A program made the translations under genes and the position numbers. Positions 1 through 7,838 of a stretch of DNA of 64,000 nt are shown here, in pieces. The DNA comes from Streptosporangium sp. NBC_01755 (GTDB lineage: Bacteria; Actinomycetota; Actinomycetes; Streptosporangiales; Streptosporangiaceae): positions 4,898,001 through 4,962,000 of the forward strand of contig NZ_CP109131.1 in NCBI RefSeq assembly GCF_035917995.1, written 5' to 3'. The notes beneath the pieces were generated by a model. The model worked only from the letters and a program-made list of their open reading frames with translations, made no database searches and was not told the DNA's origin. Each line of letters opens with the position of its first letter. The stretch's first letter is position 1.

Positions 1-282
1 CCGGCCATCCTGGTCGCGGCGGGCGAGGGGCCGACCTTGGCCGGCACCGTGGCGCTCGCCGAGCGGGTGACCGGCGCGGGCGCCTCGGCCTACACGGTCG
101 GCGGCGGTACCGCGCTCTCCTCGGTCTCCACCGCCGCGCTGAACGGCCCCGACCTCCCCGAATGGGTCGCGCCGCTGGGCCTGATCGTCCCCGGTCAGCT
201 GCTCACCGAGGCGCTCGCGCGCAGGCTGGGGATCGACCCGGACGCCCCTCGCGGTCTCAACAAGGTGACTCAGACCGACTGA
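1..282 (+). CDS. SIS-domain sugar-phosphate isomerase/aminotransferase-like protein, C-terminal part
   Basis: The reading frame is open from the first base, so this is the last 93 residues of a gene that begins outside the window. The visible part resembles the end of a SIS (sugar isomerase) domain: a PAILVAAGEG strand, a Gly/Ser-rich loop, an amphipathic helix with VPGQLLTEALARR, and the closing GLNKVTQTD that is typical of actinobacterial SIS proteins encoded beside GlcNAc PTS genes. It probably binds an amino-sugar phosphate and deaminates or isomerises it in the cytoplasm. It is followed after 64 bases by PTS EIIB and EIIA, which supports an amino-sugar role. Substrate cannot be decided from this fragment. 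Confidence 0.7.
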   Translation, partial: PAILVAAGEGPTLAGTVALAERVTGAGASAYTVGGGTALSSVSTAALNGPDLPEWVAPLGLIVPGQLLTEALARRLGIDPDAPRGLNKVTQTD

Positions 283-346
283 TCGCGGTACCTCCCCTAG
301 CCTGCCCATAGCCCTGGGGACAGGGTGATCACAACTGGAGGGCGAC

Positions 347-583
347 ATGGCGGCCGACGCCGACGCGATCATCGCTGGACTCGGTGGTGTGGACAACATC
401 ATCGAGATCGAACCGTGCATCACCCGGCTCCGCACCGAGGTGCGTGACGCCTCCAAGGTCGACCAGGCGGCCCTGCGGGCGGCCGGCGCGCACGGCGTGA
501 TGGTGGCGGGCTGCGTCGTGCAGGTGGTGGTGGGTCCCGAGGCCGACATGATCGCCGGCGACATCGAGGACATCATCGGCTGA
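347..583 (+). CDS. PTS glucose/N-acetylglucosamine-family EIIB component
   Basis: A 78-residue stand-alone EIIB domain. Cys24, in the motif IEPCITRLR, is the phospho-acceptor expected of the glucose-family IIB fold; the protein takes phosphate from EIIA and passes it to sugar crossing the EIIC permease. An ATG preceded by GGAGGG at 6 bases sets the start. EIIA follows 42 bases downstream and HPr lies 0.7 kb on, so three of the cytoplasmic PTS parts are encoded together. No EIIC permease is present in this window; it probably lies upstream or elsewhere. GlcNAc is the likeliest substrate, inferred from the SIS protein, the hexosaminidase and the DasR-type site nearby. Confidence 0.88.
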   Translation: MAADADAIIAGLGGVDNIIEIEPCITRLRTEVRDASKVDQAALRAAGAHGVMVAGCVVQVVVGPEADMIAGDIEDIIG

Positions 584-625
584 GGGAGGTGTTCTCGCGG
601 ACGGAGGCATGCCGAGGGGAGTGCG

Positions 626-1081
626 GTGACCACGGTTCTGGCGCCGGTCACGGGGGTGGCCGTGAGACTCGACTCGGTACCCGACCCGGTCTTCTCCGAG
701 GGCCTGGTCGGGCCCGGCATGGCGATCGAGCCGGACAGGGCGCCCGGCCGGGTGTTCTCTCCCATCGCGGGCACCATCGTCAAGCTGCACCCGCACGCGT
801 TCGTGGTCGTCGGCGACGACGACAGGGGAGTCCTCGTCCACCTGGGCATCGACACGGTCCAGCTCAGGGGCGAGGGTTTCGAACCGCTGGTCGCGGAGGG
901 CGACCGGGTGAGCGCCGGGCAGCCGGTGGTGGCGTGGGATCCGGCCGGGATCGAAGCGGGTGGGCGCCGCCCGATCTGCCCGGTCGTGGCGCTGGACGCC
1001 GTCGCGAGCGCCGTCACCGGCCTCGCCGAGGGGGTCGTGGACGCCGGTGACCGGCTCTTCGAGTGGGGCGATCCGGCCTGA
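626..1081 (+). CDS. PTS EIIA component, glucose family (Crr-like)
   Basis: 151 residues with the full EIIA-Glc fold: an N-terminal APVTG turn, the strand SPIAGTIVKLHPHAF, and the active-site segment GVLVHLGIDTV in which His72 is the expected phosphoryl carrier between HPr and EIIB. The start is a GTG; GAGGGGA lies about 9 bases upstream. In actinobacteria a free-standing EIIA of this kind often serves several glucose-family permeases. The gene is separate from EIIB, not fused, with 42 bases between them, and probably belongs to the same transcript. Confidence 0.9.
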   Translation: MTTVLAPVTGVAVRLDSVPDPVFSEGLVGPGMAIEPDRAPGRVFSPIAGTIVKLHPHAFVVVGDDDRGVLVHLGIDTVQLRGEGFEPLVAEGDRVSAGQPVVAWDPAGIEAGGRRPICPVVALDAVASAVTGLAEGVVDAGDRLFEWGDPA

Positions 1082-1119
1082 CGGTCCGCGGAACCGGAAA
1101 ATGGCGAAGAATGTGAAAT

Positions 1120-1212
1120 GTTGTTGAGGTCATCAGAGGGCATAGGGGAAGTTGTTGAGGTCATCAGATGGCACTGGGGAAGTCGTTGAGGTCATCAGAT
1201 GGCACAGTGGAA
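1120..1212 (+). repeat. three tandem 31-bp direct repeats upstream of ptsH
   Basis: Three head-to-tail copies at 1120-1150, 1151-1181 and 1182-1212, each beginning GTTGTTGAGGTCATCAGA (third copy GTCGTTG...). Copies two and three differ from each other by only a few bases. There are no spacers, so this is not a CRISPR array. The block sits between the EIIA stop and the DasR-type palindrome. An ATG inside the third copy (1199) is in frame with HPr but would put the palindrome inside the coding region. Confidence 0.9.
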
Positions 1213-1222
1213 GAAAAATACG

Positions 1223-1244
1223 CCGTGCGGTCTAGACCGCACGG
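1223..1244. promoter_or_regulatory. DasR-type operator (dre-like palindrome) upstream of HPr
   Basis: A perfect 22-base palindrome centred on GGTCTAGACC, 20 bases before the ptsH start. The dre consensus known from Streptomyces DasR (GntR family) is close to AGTGGTCTAGACCACT, so the core matches while the outer positions are G/C here. DasR represses GlcNAc uptake genes until glucosamine-6-phosphate releases it, which agrees with the PTS genes on both sides. Binding is inferred, not shown. Confidence 0.75.
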
Positions 1245-1264
1245 TCGACTCTGAGGAGGAACAC

Positions 1265-1522
1265 GTGGCCGAGCGCCATGTCACCGTCATGTCGAAGGTC
1301 GGCCTGCACGCCCGGCCCGCCGCGACGTTCGTGCAGACGGCGACTAAGGCGTCCCTGGACGTCACCATCGCCAAGGGGGCCGGCCTGCCGGTGAACGCCA
1401 AGAGCATCCTGTCGGTCCTCGCACTCGATGTCAGGAGGGGGGAGGTGGTGGTGATCAGGGCAGAGGGTGAGGGCGCCGAGGAGCTTCTCGACCGGTTGGC
1501 GGACATCGCGTCGGCGCCGTGA
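1265..1522 (+). CDS. ptsH: HPr phosphocarrier protein
   Basis: 85 residues with the HPr signature SKVGLHARPAATFVQ: His15 is the histidine phosphorylated by enzyme I and Arg17 is the conserved partner; NAKSILSVLAL contains the usual regulatory-serine-region motif (Ser47). Length matches the family (85-90). The GTG start at 1265 is chosen over the in-frame ATG at 1199 because GAGGAGG lies just upstream and because the earlier start would add a non-homologous tail. The DasR-type palindrome sits directly before the ribosome site, suggesting regulation by amino sugars. The stop overlaps an in-frame GTG of the next gene, but the lipoprotein start is placed further in. Confidence 0.95.
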   Translation: MAERHVTVMSKVGLHARPAATFVQTATKASLDVTIAKGAGLPVNAKSILSVLALDVRRGEVVVIRAEGEGAEELLDRLADIASAP

Positions 1523-1596
1523 GCGGAGGTGCCCCGGGGGCGCCGGACGGTTTGCTGCGCGGGCACCGGGGCGTTCGCCCGGATAGCGTAAGAGGC

Positions 1597-2973
1597 ATGG
1601 TTCGGTGGATGCGTGTGACGGGGATCGCAGTGATCGCGACGATGGCGGCCGGGTGTGCCGACACCGGAAGGACCGCTTCACAGGCGTCCGGTGCGGCCCG
1701 GGGCGGTGAGGCGTCCGCGAACGCGGCCCCGGCGGAGCCCACGAACTCGGCGGCCGAGCCTTCCGGGACGGCGAAGCCCGGGACGGCAGAGCCCGGGGCG
1801 GCAGAGCCCGGGGCGGCAGAGCAGACCGGCGTGGAGACCGTCCTCGCCTCGATGAGCCTGGAGGAGAAGGTCGGCCAGCTCTTCATGCCGGTGTTGTACG
1901 GCGAGGCGGCCGACACGGTGTCGGGGGAGAACCAGGCGCGGTTCGGCGTGGACACCCCGGCGAAGATGGTCGCCCGCTACCGTCCCGGCGGGGTGATCCT
2001 GTTCCCCTGGGCGGGCAACGTCAAGAACGTCAGGCAGGTCGTGGCGCTGACCAACGGGCTGCAGGAGGCGTCGCCGGAGATCCCGCTGCTGATCGGCGCG
2101 GACCAGGAGAACGGCAGGGTCTCCCGGCTCGCCCCGCTGGTCACCGACCTTCCAGGAGCCTCCGTCGTCGGCTCGACCGGCGACCCCTCGCTGGCCCGCC
2201 GGGCCGCGGAGGTGACGGGCACCGAGCTGCGCGCCCTGGGCATCAACCTCGACTTCGCCCCCGTCGCCGACGTCAACATCAACCCGCGCAACCCGGTGAT
2301 CGGCCCGCGCGCGTACGGCTCGGACCCGAAGAAGGTCGTGCCGATGGTCGCCGCCGCGGTCCAGGGCTTCCACGACGCGGGGATCGCGGCCACTGCCAAG
2401 CACTTCCCCGGCCACGGCGACACCAACGTCGACAGCCACACCGGTCTACCGGTGATCAGGCACTCACTGTCCCAGTGGAAAAGGCTGGACGCCCCGCCTT
2501 TCGCAGCCGCCATCGGCAAGGACGTCGACGCGATCATGAGTGCGCACGTCGTCATGCCGAAGCTCGACCCCTCAGGTGATCCCGCCACCCTCTCCAGGCC
2601 GATCCTGACCGGGCTGCTTCGGGAGAAGCTCGGCTTCGACGGGGTCGTCTCGACAGACGCGCTGGACATGGCGGGGGTACGCAAGAGGTACGGCGACGGG
2701 GAGGTGGCGGTGCGTGCGATCCAGGCCGGGGTCGACCTGCTGCTCATGCCGCCGGACTACCGCGAGGCCCATCGGGCGCTGCTGGCCGCCGTGAAGTCCG
2801 GGAAGATCTCGGAGGCGCGGCTCGACCAGTCCGTCCGGCGCCTGCTGAAGCTGAAGGCCGCCCACGGCCTGCTGGAGAGGGCACCGGTCGCCGAGGTGGC
2901 CAGGGCCGAGCGGGTACTGCGCTCGGCCGGGCATCTCAAGGTCGCCCGGCTCATCAACGCGCGGGCCCGCTGA
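1597..2973 (+). CDS. beta-N-acetylhexosaminidase, glycoside hydrolase family 3 lipoprotein (NagZ-like)
   Basis: 458 residues. The N-terminus has a short charged stretch, a hydrophobic segment and the lipobox MAAGC, so the enzyme is probably tethered outside the membrane. A Pro/Ala/Glu linker with repeated GTAEPGAAEPG units follows. The catalytic domain shows the NagZ-type loop KHFPGHGDTNVDSH (around residue 268), where a His/Asp dyad replaces the acid/base carboxylate, and STDALDM with the likely nucleophile Asp354. It would release GlcNAc from muropeptides or chitin fragments, which the adjacent PTS can import. The ATG at 1597 gives a proper signal peptide; a GTG at 1519 overlapping the ptsH stop would bury it. 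Confidence 0.88.
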   Translation: MVRWMRVTGIAVIATMAAGCADTGRTASQASGAARGGEASANAAPAEPTNSAAEPSGTAKPGTAEPGAAEPGAAEQTGVETVLASMSLEEKVGQLFMPVLYGEAADTVSGENQARFGVDTPAKMVARYRPGGVILFPWAGNVKNVRQVVALTNGLQEASPEIPLLIGADQENGRVSRLAPLVTDLPGASVVGSTGDPSLARRAAEVTGTELRALGINLDFAPVADVNINPRNPVIGPRAYGSDPKKVVPMVAAAVQGFHDAGIAATAKHFPGHGDTNVDSHTGLPVIRHSLSQWKRLDAPPFAAAIGKDVDAIMSAHVVMPKLDPSGDPATLSRPILTGLLREKLGFDGVVSTDALDMAGVRKRYGDGEVAVRAIQAGVDLLLMPPDYREAHRALLAAVKSGKISEARLDQSVRRLLKLKAAHGLLERAPVAEVARAERVLRSAGHLKVARLINARAR

Positions 2974-3016
2974 GCGAGCTTCCGGTCGCGACCGCGGCAT
3001 GGGCCCCGGTCGCCGT

Positions 3017-3088
3017 GGTCACGGTCGTGCTTCCGGTCACGGTCGTGCTTCCGGTCACGGTCGTGTTCCCGGTCACGGTCTCCTTGTG
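3017..3088. repeat. 18-bp tandem repeats downstream of the hexosaminidase
   Basis: The unit ggtcacggtcgtgcttcc occurs perfectly at 3017-3034 and 3035-3052, with variants at 3053-3070 and 3071-3088. The block lies between the ends of two convergent genes. It is not a clear hairpin and its function is unknown; a slippage-generated minisatellite is the simplest view. Confidence 0.8.
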
Positions 3089-3119
3089 GTCACGGCCGGG
3101 TCCGTGCCGCGAGACCGGG

Positions 3120-3245
3120 TCAGGCGGCCTGGAGCCTGCCGGTCCTGGCCAGCGAGATGACGAGCGACTGGATGACGCGCATGAGAAGGGCTTCGATCAG
3201 CATGACCGCCGTCTTGGCGAGCACCGTGGAGAGGAATCCGGACAT
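3120..3245 (-). CDS. 41-residue hydrophobic microprotein downstream of the P-type ATPase
   Basis: ATG at 3245 with GAGG six bases upstream opens a 41-codon frame ending at a TGA. The product begins MSGFLSTVLAKTAVMLIEAL and continues with a second hydrophobic/amphipathic stretch (RVIQSLVISLAR), so it looks like a membrane-associated helix with an Arg/Gln-containing tail. It starts 54 bases after the stop of the giant P-type ATPase, on the same strand, with no evident terminator between. Small single-helix proteins that bind P-type ATPases are known (KdpF, sarcolipin), so an accessory role is an attractive guess. I do not recognise a named family. Confidence 0.6.
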   Translation of the reverse strand: MSGFLSTVLAKTAVMLIEALLMRVIQSLVISLARTGRLQAA

Positions 3246-3299
3246 AACAACCTCACAGGGAGAAGGATCGCTTAATGCGATAATCCACGCCAAACATGA

Positions 3300-6200
3300 C
3301 TAAGTCACCGGCTGGCAGATTACCGTTTGGTGAACGTTCGGTGACATCCTGCGGTTGGATGCCTGGAAGGCGACCCCGGCGGCCGTGGTGGCGGCGGCAC
3401 TGCCCAGCGCGATGATCCACCCCACGGGCCCGAGGGGGCGGCAGTCGAAGAACCGGCAGAGCCCGGGAACCGAGACGGTCATGCCCAGAACGCCGAGGGA
3501 CAGGAGCGAGGCCAGCACCACGGTGCGGTCCCGGCTGCCCAGGGCCAGGGTCTGCAGCAGCTGCGTCGACACCAGCGCGACCAGTCCGATCGTGTCCGCC
3601 CGCCTGCGCGTGCCGGTCATCCGGCCGATCGCCCAGGCCGCGCCCGCCGCGCTCGCCGTGGTGGCGGCCCGCAGGTAGATGTCACGGGTCAGGGAGGCTC
3701 CCAGCGAGGCCTCCGGACCCTCCTCCAGCAGCTTCTCCGGACTGGTCGCGGTCGGCGGCCTGGCGGCCACCGCCATCGCGGGCAGCATGTCGGTGAGCAG
3801 GTTGACCAGCAGCAACTGCCGGGCGTTCAGCACGTTCCGGCCGCTGAGCAGGCTGGATCCGACCGTGAAGACGATCTCGCCGATGTTGCCGCCCAGCAGG
3901 ATGCTCAGGGCGTCGCGGACCGACCCCCACATGGCCCTGCCCTCGATGATCGCATCGACGATCGTCTCGATGCGGTCGTCGGTCACCACGATGTCGGCCG
4001 CGGCCCTGGCCGCCGGGGTCGCGCGGGAGCCGAGGGCGATCCCCACGTCCGCGAGCCGGATCGCGGGGGCGTCGTTGGCGCCGTCTCCGGTGACCGCCAC
4101 GACCTTGCCGGCCCGGCGTAGGCAGCCGACGATCCTGGCCTTGTGGGCCGGGGTGGTCCTGGCGAAGACCGTCACATCCGGCAGAGCCTCCAGCAGGATG
4201 TCGTCGTCCATCTCGTCCAGTTCGGGCCCCGTCATGATCTGCCCGCCGTTCAGCACGTTCAACTCGGCGCCGATCGCCTCCGCCGTGCTCGGATGGTCAC
4301 CCGTGATCATGACGATGCGTACGCCCGCCCGCGTCAGCCGGTCGACGCTTTCGGCCGCCGTGGGCCTTACCGGGTCGGCCAGGCCGAGGAAGCCCAGAAA
4401 GCACAGGCCCTGGATGCGGGACTCGTCGAGATCGCGACGGTCGGAGGCGGGGCGCTCCGCGACCGCGAGCACCCGGTAGCCCTGCCGGGCGAGCTGGTCG
4501 AGCTCCTTCTCCAGCTCCGCCTCAAGGGAATCCGTGAGGGAGACCACCAGGCCGTCGCGGAGTACGGACGTGCAGCGGGTGACCACGACCTCCGGAGCGC
4601 CCTTGACGCTCAGCAGCGGCCCCGAGCCGCTCGTGCCGAGTACGGCGTGATAACCGCGTCCCGGCTCGAAGGGAAGCTCGTCGACCCTTTCCCAGCCTCC
4701 CTCTCCCTCCTCGGGTACCACGCCCACCCGCTCGGCCCCGTTCACCACGGCCCGGTCGGTGGGGTGCGGAATGGGGCGTCCCCCGTCGTGCCGCGGGCTC
4801 GCGCGCAGCCCCGCGGCCACGATGCGCCTCAACTCGGGTGTCAACGCCTCAACGAGACGTTCGTCCTGCCCGTCCGAGACGCACCGCAGGCTGATGCGTC
4901 CCTCGGTGAGCGTCCCCGTCTTGTCGAAGCAGAGCACGTCCACCCGGCCGAGGGCCTCGATCGTGGAGGGGTTGGGCACCAGGGTGTTGCGGGTCGACAG
5001 CCGCCGGGCGGCGGCGAGTTCCGCGACCGAGGCGACGAACGGCAGCCCCTCGGGCACGGCGGCGACGGCGAGGCTCACCGCGGGCGCGAGCGCCTCGACC
5101 ACCGACCTGCCGCGCAACAGGTCGGTGACCAGCAGGACGACGCCGGAGCCGAGCGCGACTGGAAGGACCCGGCGGCTCAGCTCCCGCAGTCGCAACTGCA
5201 CGCCCGAGGCCGGAGGTCCCTCCTTGGCGAGCCTGGCGGTCCTGGCCGCCTCGGTCGCCTCGCCCGCCGCGACCACCACGGCCAGCCCGCTGCCGGCCGC
5301 GACGGTCGTACCCTCGTAGACCATCGAGCTCCGGTCGGCGACGGCGGGCGCGTTGACGGGTGTGGGTGACTTGGCGACGAGCTGGGACTCGCCGGTCAGC
5401 GCGGCCTCGTCGATCTCCAGGCCCGACGCTCTGAGCACCCGGCAGTCGGCCGGCACGGTGTCGCCCGCGCGTAGTTCGAGCACATCGCCCGGTACGAGGT
5501 CCTCGACCGTCACGCTCATGCCCTCGTTGGGGCGGCGCAGCCGCACGCGGATCGCGACCTCCTCGGTCAGGCGGTGCAGCGCCCGATCGGCGGTGAACCG
5601 TTGGCCCCCTCCGATGAGCGCGTTGGCGAGCACCACCGTGGCTATCATCACCGAGTCGGAGATCGAGCCGACCAGGGCCGACAGACCCGCCCCGGCAGCC
5701 AGGACCGGGGTCAGCGGGTTGGCCAGCTCCTCGGCGGACACGCGGAGCAGCGAGGCGGGACCCTCAGGTCCCGTGGATCCCGCCGAGGTCCTGCGCCGGG
5801 TGGCCTCGGCCTCGGTGATCCCACTGGGCGAGGAGCCCAGCAGGGCCAGGACGTCCTTGGTCGACATGGCGTGCCAGGGGGTCCGGTCCACCCGGACCGG
5901 CGCTGTCTCCCGCCCGGCGTGCCAGCCCGCCCACACGCCCGTGACGATGGCGGCCATCGCCGTGCAGTCACTGGAGAGCTGCGCCCTGCCCAGTGACCGC
6001 GACGGCGGCCCCAGGGCGGTCAGCGCGCCTCCGGTGGTCGCTCCCGCGGCGTCCAGCCACGCGCATCGCTCGCTCGTCTTCCTCGCCGGTGCCAGGCAGC
6101 TCAGCAGCAGGTGGATCTCCTCGAGTTCGCCGATCACGTCCGCGTCCCAGGGCACCCGGCCCGAGCGGGACAGCACGCCGACACCCAGGTCGGCGTGGGC

Positions 6201-7760
6201 CAGCGCGGTCATGCGGCGTCCCGACACCACGGCGACGCCGTGGCCGTCCGCCTGGAGCGCGCGGACCGACCGGGTCAGATGGGAGTCGCCCAGTACGAAC
6301 TCGTCGACGCCGAGCCGCAGACCGAGCCCCGGATCGCCTCCCGCCAGCATCACGGTGCCCGTGCCCTTGGCCGCGGCGACGATCGCGTCGGCCAGCGGGT
6401 CGACCTGTGGCGCCATACCGACCAGGGCGACGGGAACGTCCTGCCTCGTCACGCGGACGGCCCGGAGCCCCCGAGCCTCCCACTCCTCGGCTTCCGCCGC
6501 GATGAGCCCGGCCGGGCCCGCCACCGGCTCGGCCTTCCAGCCGTCGCGTTCCCGCCGCGTGCCGGGGTCGGTGAGGTCGAGCAGGGCGTAGAGCCGCGCG
6601 TGCAGCCCGTCGGAGTCGTCACCGCCGAGGGGTACGACGCGGTCGATCTCCCAGGCACCCGTGTCGATCACGTCGGCGTCGATGATGACCGTGTCGATGC
6701 CGTCCATGTGGCGCAGGGCGCGGCTGTTGAGAACGACAGCCCCGCGCCTTGCCAGGGCACGCCCGATCGCGGAGGAGAAGGATTCGCGGCCCAGCTTCGC
6801 GGCGTTGGGGGTCGCCGCGGTGAGCATGGCGATGGCCCGTTCCCGGTTGTTGCCGAGGAGGTACGTCAGCCCGGTGGCGCCCACCGCCACCTGGCTCGCG
6901 ACGTGCTCGAACCTTCGCACGGGGCTGCTGGTCATGGGGGTCGGGCGTGGTTTCCTGACCGCGCGGATGTGGTGGTAGGAGCCCTCCCGTGAACCCAGCT
7001 CGTGCTCGTGCCTCTCCCAGGCCCGTCGCGTGTCGCGTGCCTCAAGGTAGCGGCCGACGGCGGTGGCCGACTGGACGAGCATTCCCAGCGGCCGCAGCGC
7101 CAGCGTGTAGGTGACGATGTCCGCCGTCTCGAGCAGGGAGGTGGTGGCCGGAACGCCGAGGCGGCGGTCCAGCTCGGTGCGGACCTTCGGGGTGGACTCG
7201 GCCAGGCTCAGCAGGGCGGGAATGATCGGAGGGAGCGGCAGCGCGTGCGTCACCCGCCCGGCGAGCGCCATACCCGTCCCGACCAGGCTCGCGCCGAGCC
7301 GGATGCCCATGCGCGTGTGGCTCCTGGCGGGGTTGGCGATGCGGTGCTCCGCGTATTCGGAAACGAGGAACGCCGGGCCCGGCAGCGAGTCGTCATCAAA
7401 CTCCTCGTCCTCGTCCTCGCCCGGCTCGCCGTCGTTGCTGTTGCTGTCGCCGTCGTCGAACGACTCGACGACCGCCACCAGCTTCTCCAGGTCGACCGAG
7501 CCGGGGTCGCACCCCACGAACACGGTCCCGAGGGCACCGTTGACCTCCGCCCGCTCGACTCCTTCCACCTTCAGCAGCGCGTTCTCCAGCCGTCGCACCG
7601 TGCGCCCGCTGCCGGGACCGCCGATCACGTACAGGTCGATACGGAGCCCACCGGGACAGATCTGCCTCCCCCGGGACTGCTGCAGGGCGTTGCGGATCAC
7701 GTCGGGCATGGCGCCCCAGAGAGTTTCCGCGGGAAGCGAGAGCAGACGGGGCACGAACAT
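3300..7760 (-). CDS. giant cation-translocating P-type ATPase, CtpI-like
   Basis: 1486 residues, far longer than a standard P-type ATPase (700-950). The C-terminal half has the whole catalytic set: TGES around residue 790 (actuator), DKTGTLTEG with the phosphorylated Asp near 946, TGDHPSTAEAIG, and GDGANDAPAIRLADVGIAL near 1222, followed by membrane helices. The first 100 residues resemble a heavy-metal-associated fold but lack a CxxC pair; an Asp/Glu-rich run follows. Residues about 350-550 look like a second, degenerate catalytic domain (IDADVIDTG in place of DKTGT; SGRRMTALAHADLGVGVL in place of GDGxNDA). This architecture recalls mycobacterial CtpI. The ion is unknown. The start ATG has GGAG upstream. 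Confidence 0.85.
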   Translation of the reverse strand: MFVPRLLSLPAETLWGAMPDVIRNALQQSRGRQICPGGLRIDLYVIGGPGSGRTVRRLENALLKVEGVERAEVNGALGTVFVGCDPGSVDLEKLVAVVESFDDGDSNSNDGEPGEDEDEEFDDDSLPGPAFLVSEYAEHRIANPARSHTRMGIRLGASLVGTGMALAGRVTHALPLPPIIPALLSLAESTPKVRTELDRRLGVPATTSLLETADIVTYTLALRPLGMLVQSATAVGRYLEARDTRRAWERHEHELGSREGSYHHIRAVRKPRPTPMTSSPVRRFEHVASQVAVGATGLTYLLGNNRERAIAMLTAATPNAAKLGRESFSSAIGRALARRGAVVLNSRALRHMDGIDTVIIDADVIDTGAWEIDRVVPLGGDDSDGLHARLYALLDLTDPGTRRERDGWKAEPVAGPAGLIAAEAEEWEARGLRAVRVTRQDVPVALVGMAPQVDPLADAIVAAAKGTGTVMLAGGDPGLGLRLGVDEFVLGDSHLTRSVRALQADGHGVAVVSGRRMTALAHADLGVGVLSRSGRVPWDADVIGELEEIHLLLSCLAPARKTSERCAWLDAAGATTGGALTALGPPSRSLGRAQLSSDCTAMAAIVTGVWAGWHAGRETAPVRVDRTPWHAMSTKDVLALLGSSPSGITEAEATRRRTSAGSTGPEGPASLLRVSAEELANPLTPVLAAGAGLSALVGSISDSVMIATVVLANALIGGGQRFTADRALHRLTEEVAIRVRLRRPNEGMSVTVEDLVPGDVLELRAGDTVPADCRVLRASGLEIDEAALTGESQLVAKSPTPVNAPAVADRSSMVYEGTTVAAGSGLAVVVAAGEATEAARTARLAKEGPPASGVQLRLRELSRRVLPVALGSGVVLLVTDLLRGRSVVEALAPAVSLAVAAVPEGLPFVASVAELAAARRLSTRNTLVPNPSTIEALGRVDVLCFDKTGTLTEGRISLRCVSDGQDERLVEALTPELRRIVAAGLRASPRHDGGRPIPHPTDRAVVNGAERVGVVPEEGEGGWERVDELPFEPGRGYHAVLGTSGSGPLLSVKGAPEVVVTRCTSVLRDGLVVSLTDSLEAELEKELDQLARQGYRVLAVAERPASDRRDLDESRIQGLCFLGFLGLADPVRPTAAESVDRLTRAGVRIVMITGDHPSTAEAIGAELNVLNGGQIMTGPELDEMDDDILLEALPDVTVFARTTPAHKARIVGCLRRAGKVVAVTGDGANDAPAIRLADVGIALGSRATPAARAAADIVVTDDRIETIVDAIIEGRAMWGSVRDALSILLGGNIGEIVFTVGSSLLSGRNVLNARQLLLVNLLTDMLPAMAVAARPPTATSPEKLLEEGPEASLGASLTRDIYLRAATTASAAGAAWAIGRMTGTRRRADTIGLVALVSTQLLQTLALGSRDRTVVLASLLSLGVLGMTVSVPGLCRFFDCRPLGPVGWIIALGSAAATTAAGVAFQASNRRMSPNVHQTVICQPVT

Positions 7761-7838
7761 TCCGGATCTCCAGCAGACGAGATGACGAGGCCGATCAGGC
7801 CGTGGTTACACGTGGCCCGATCGGCCCCATCACTGTGA

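Noticed and set aside
1120-1212. 31-base direct repeats as a CRISPR array
   Set aside because: The copies are directly adjacent with no spacers and no cas genes are present.
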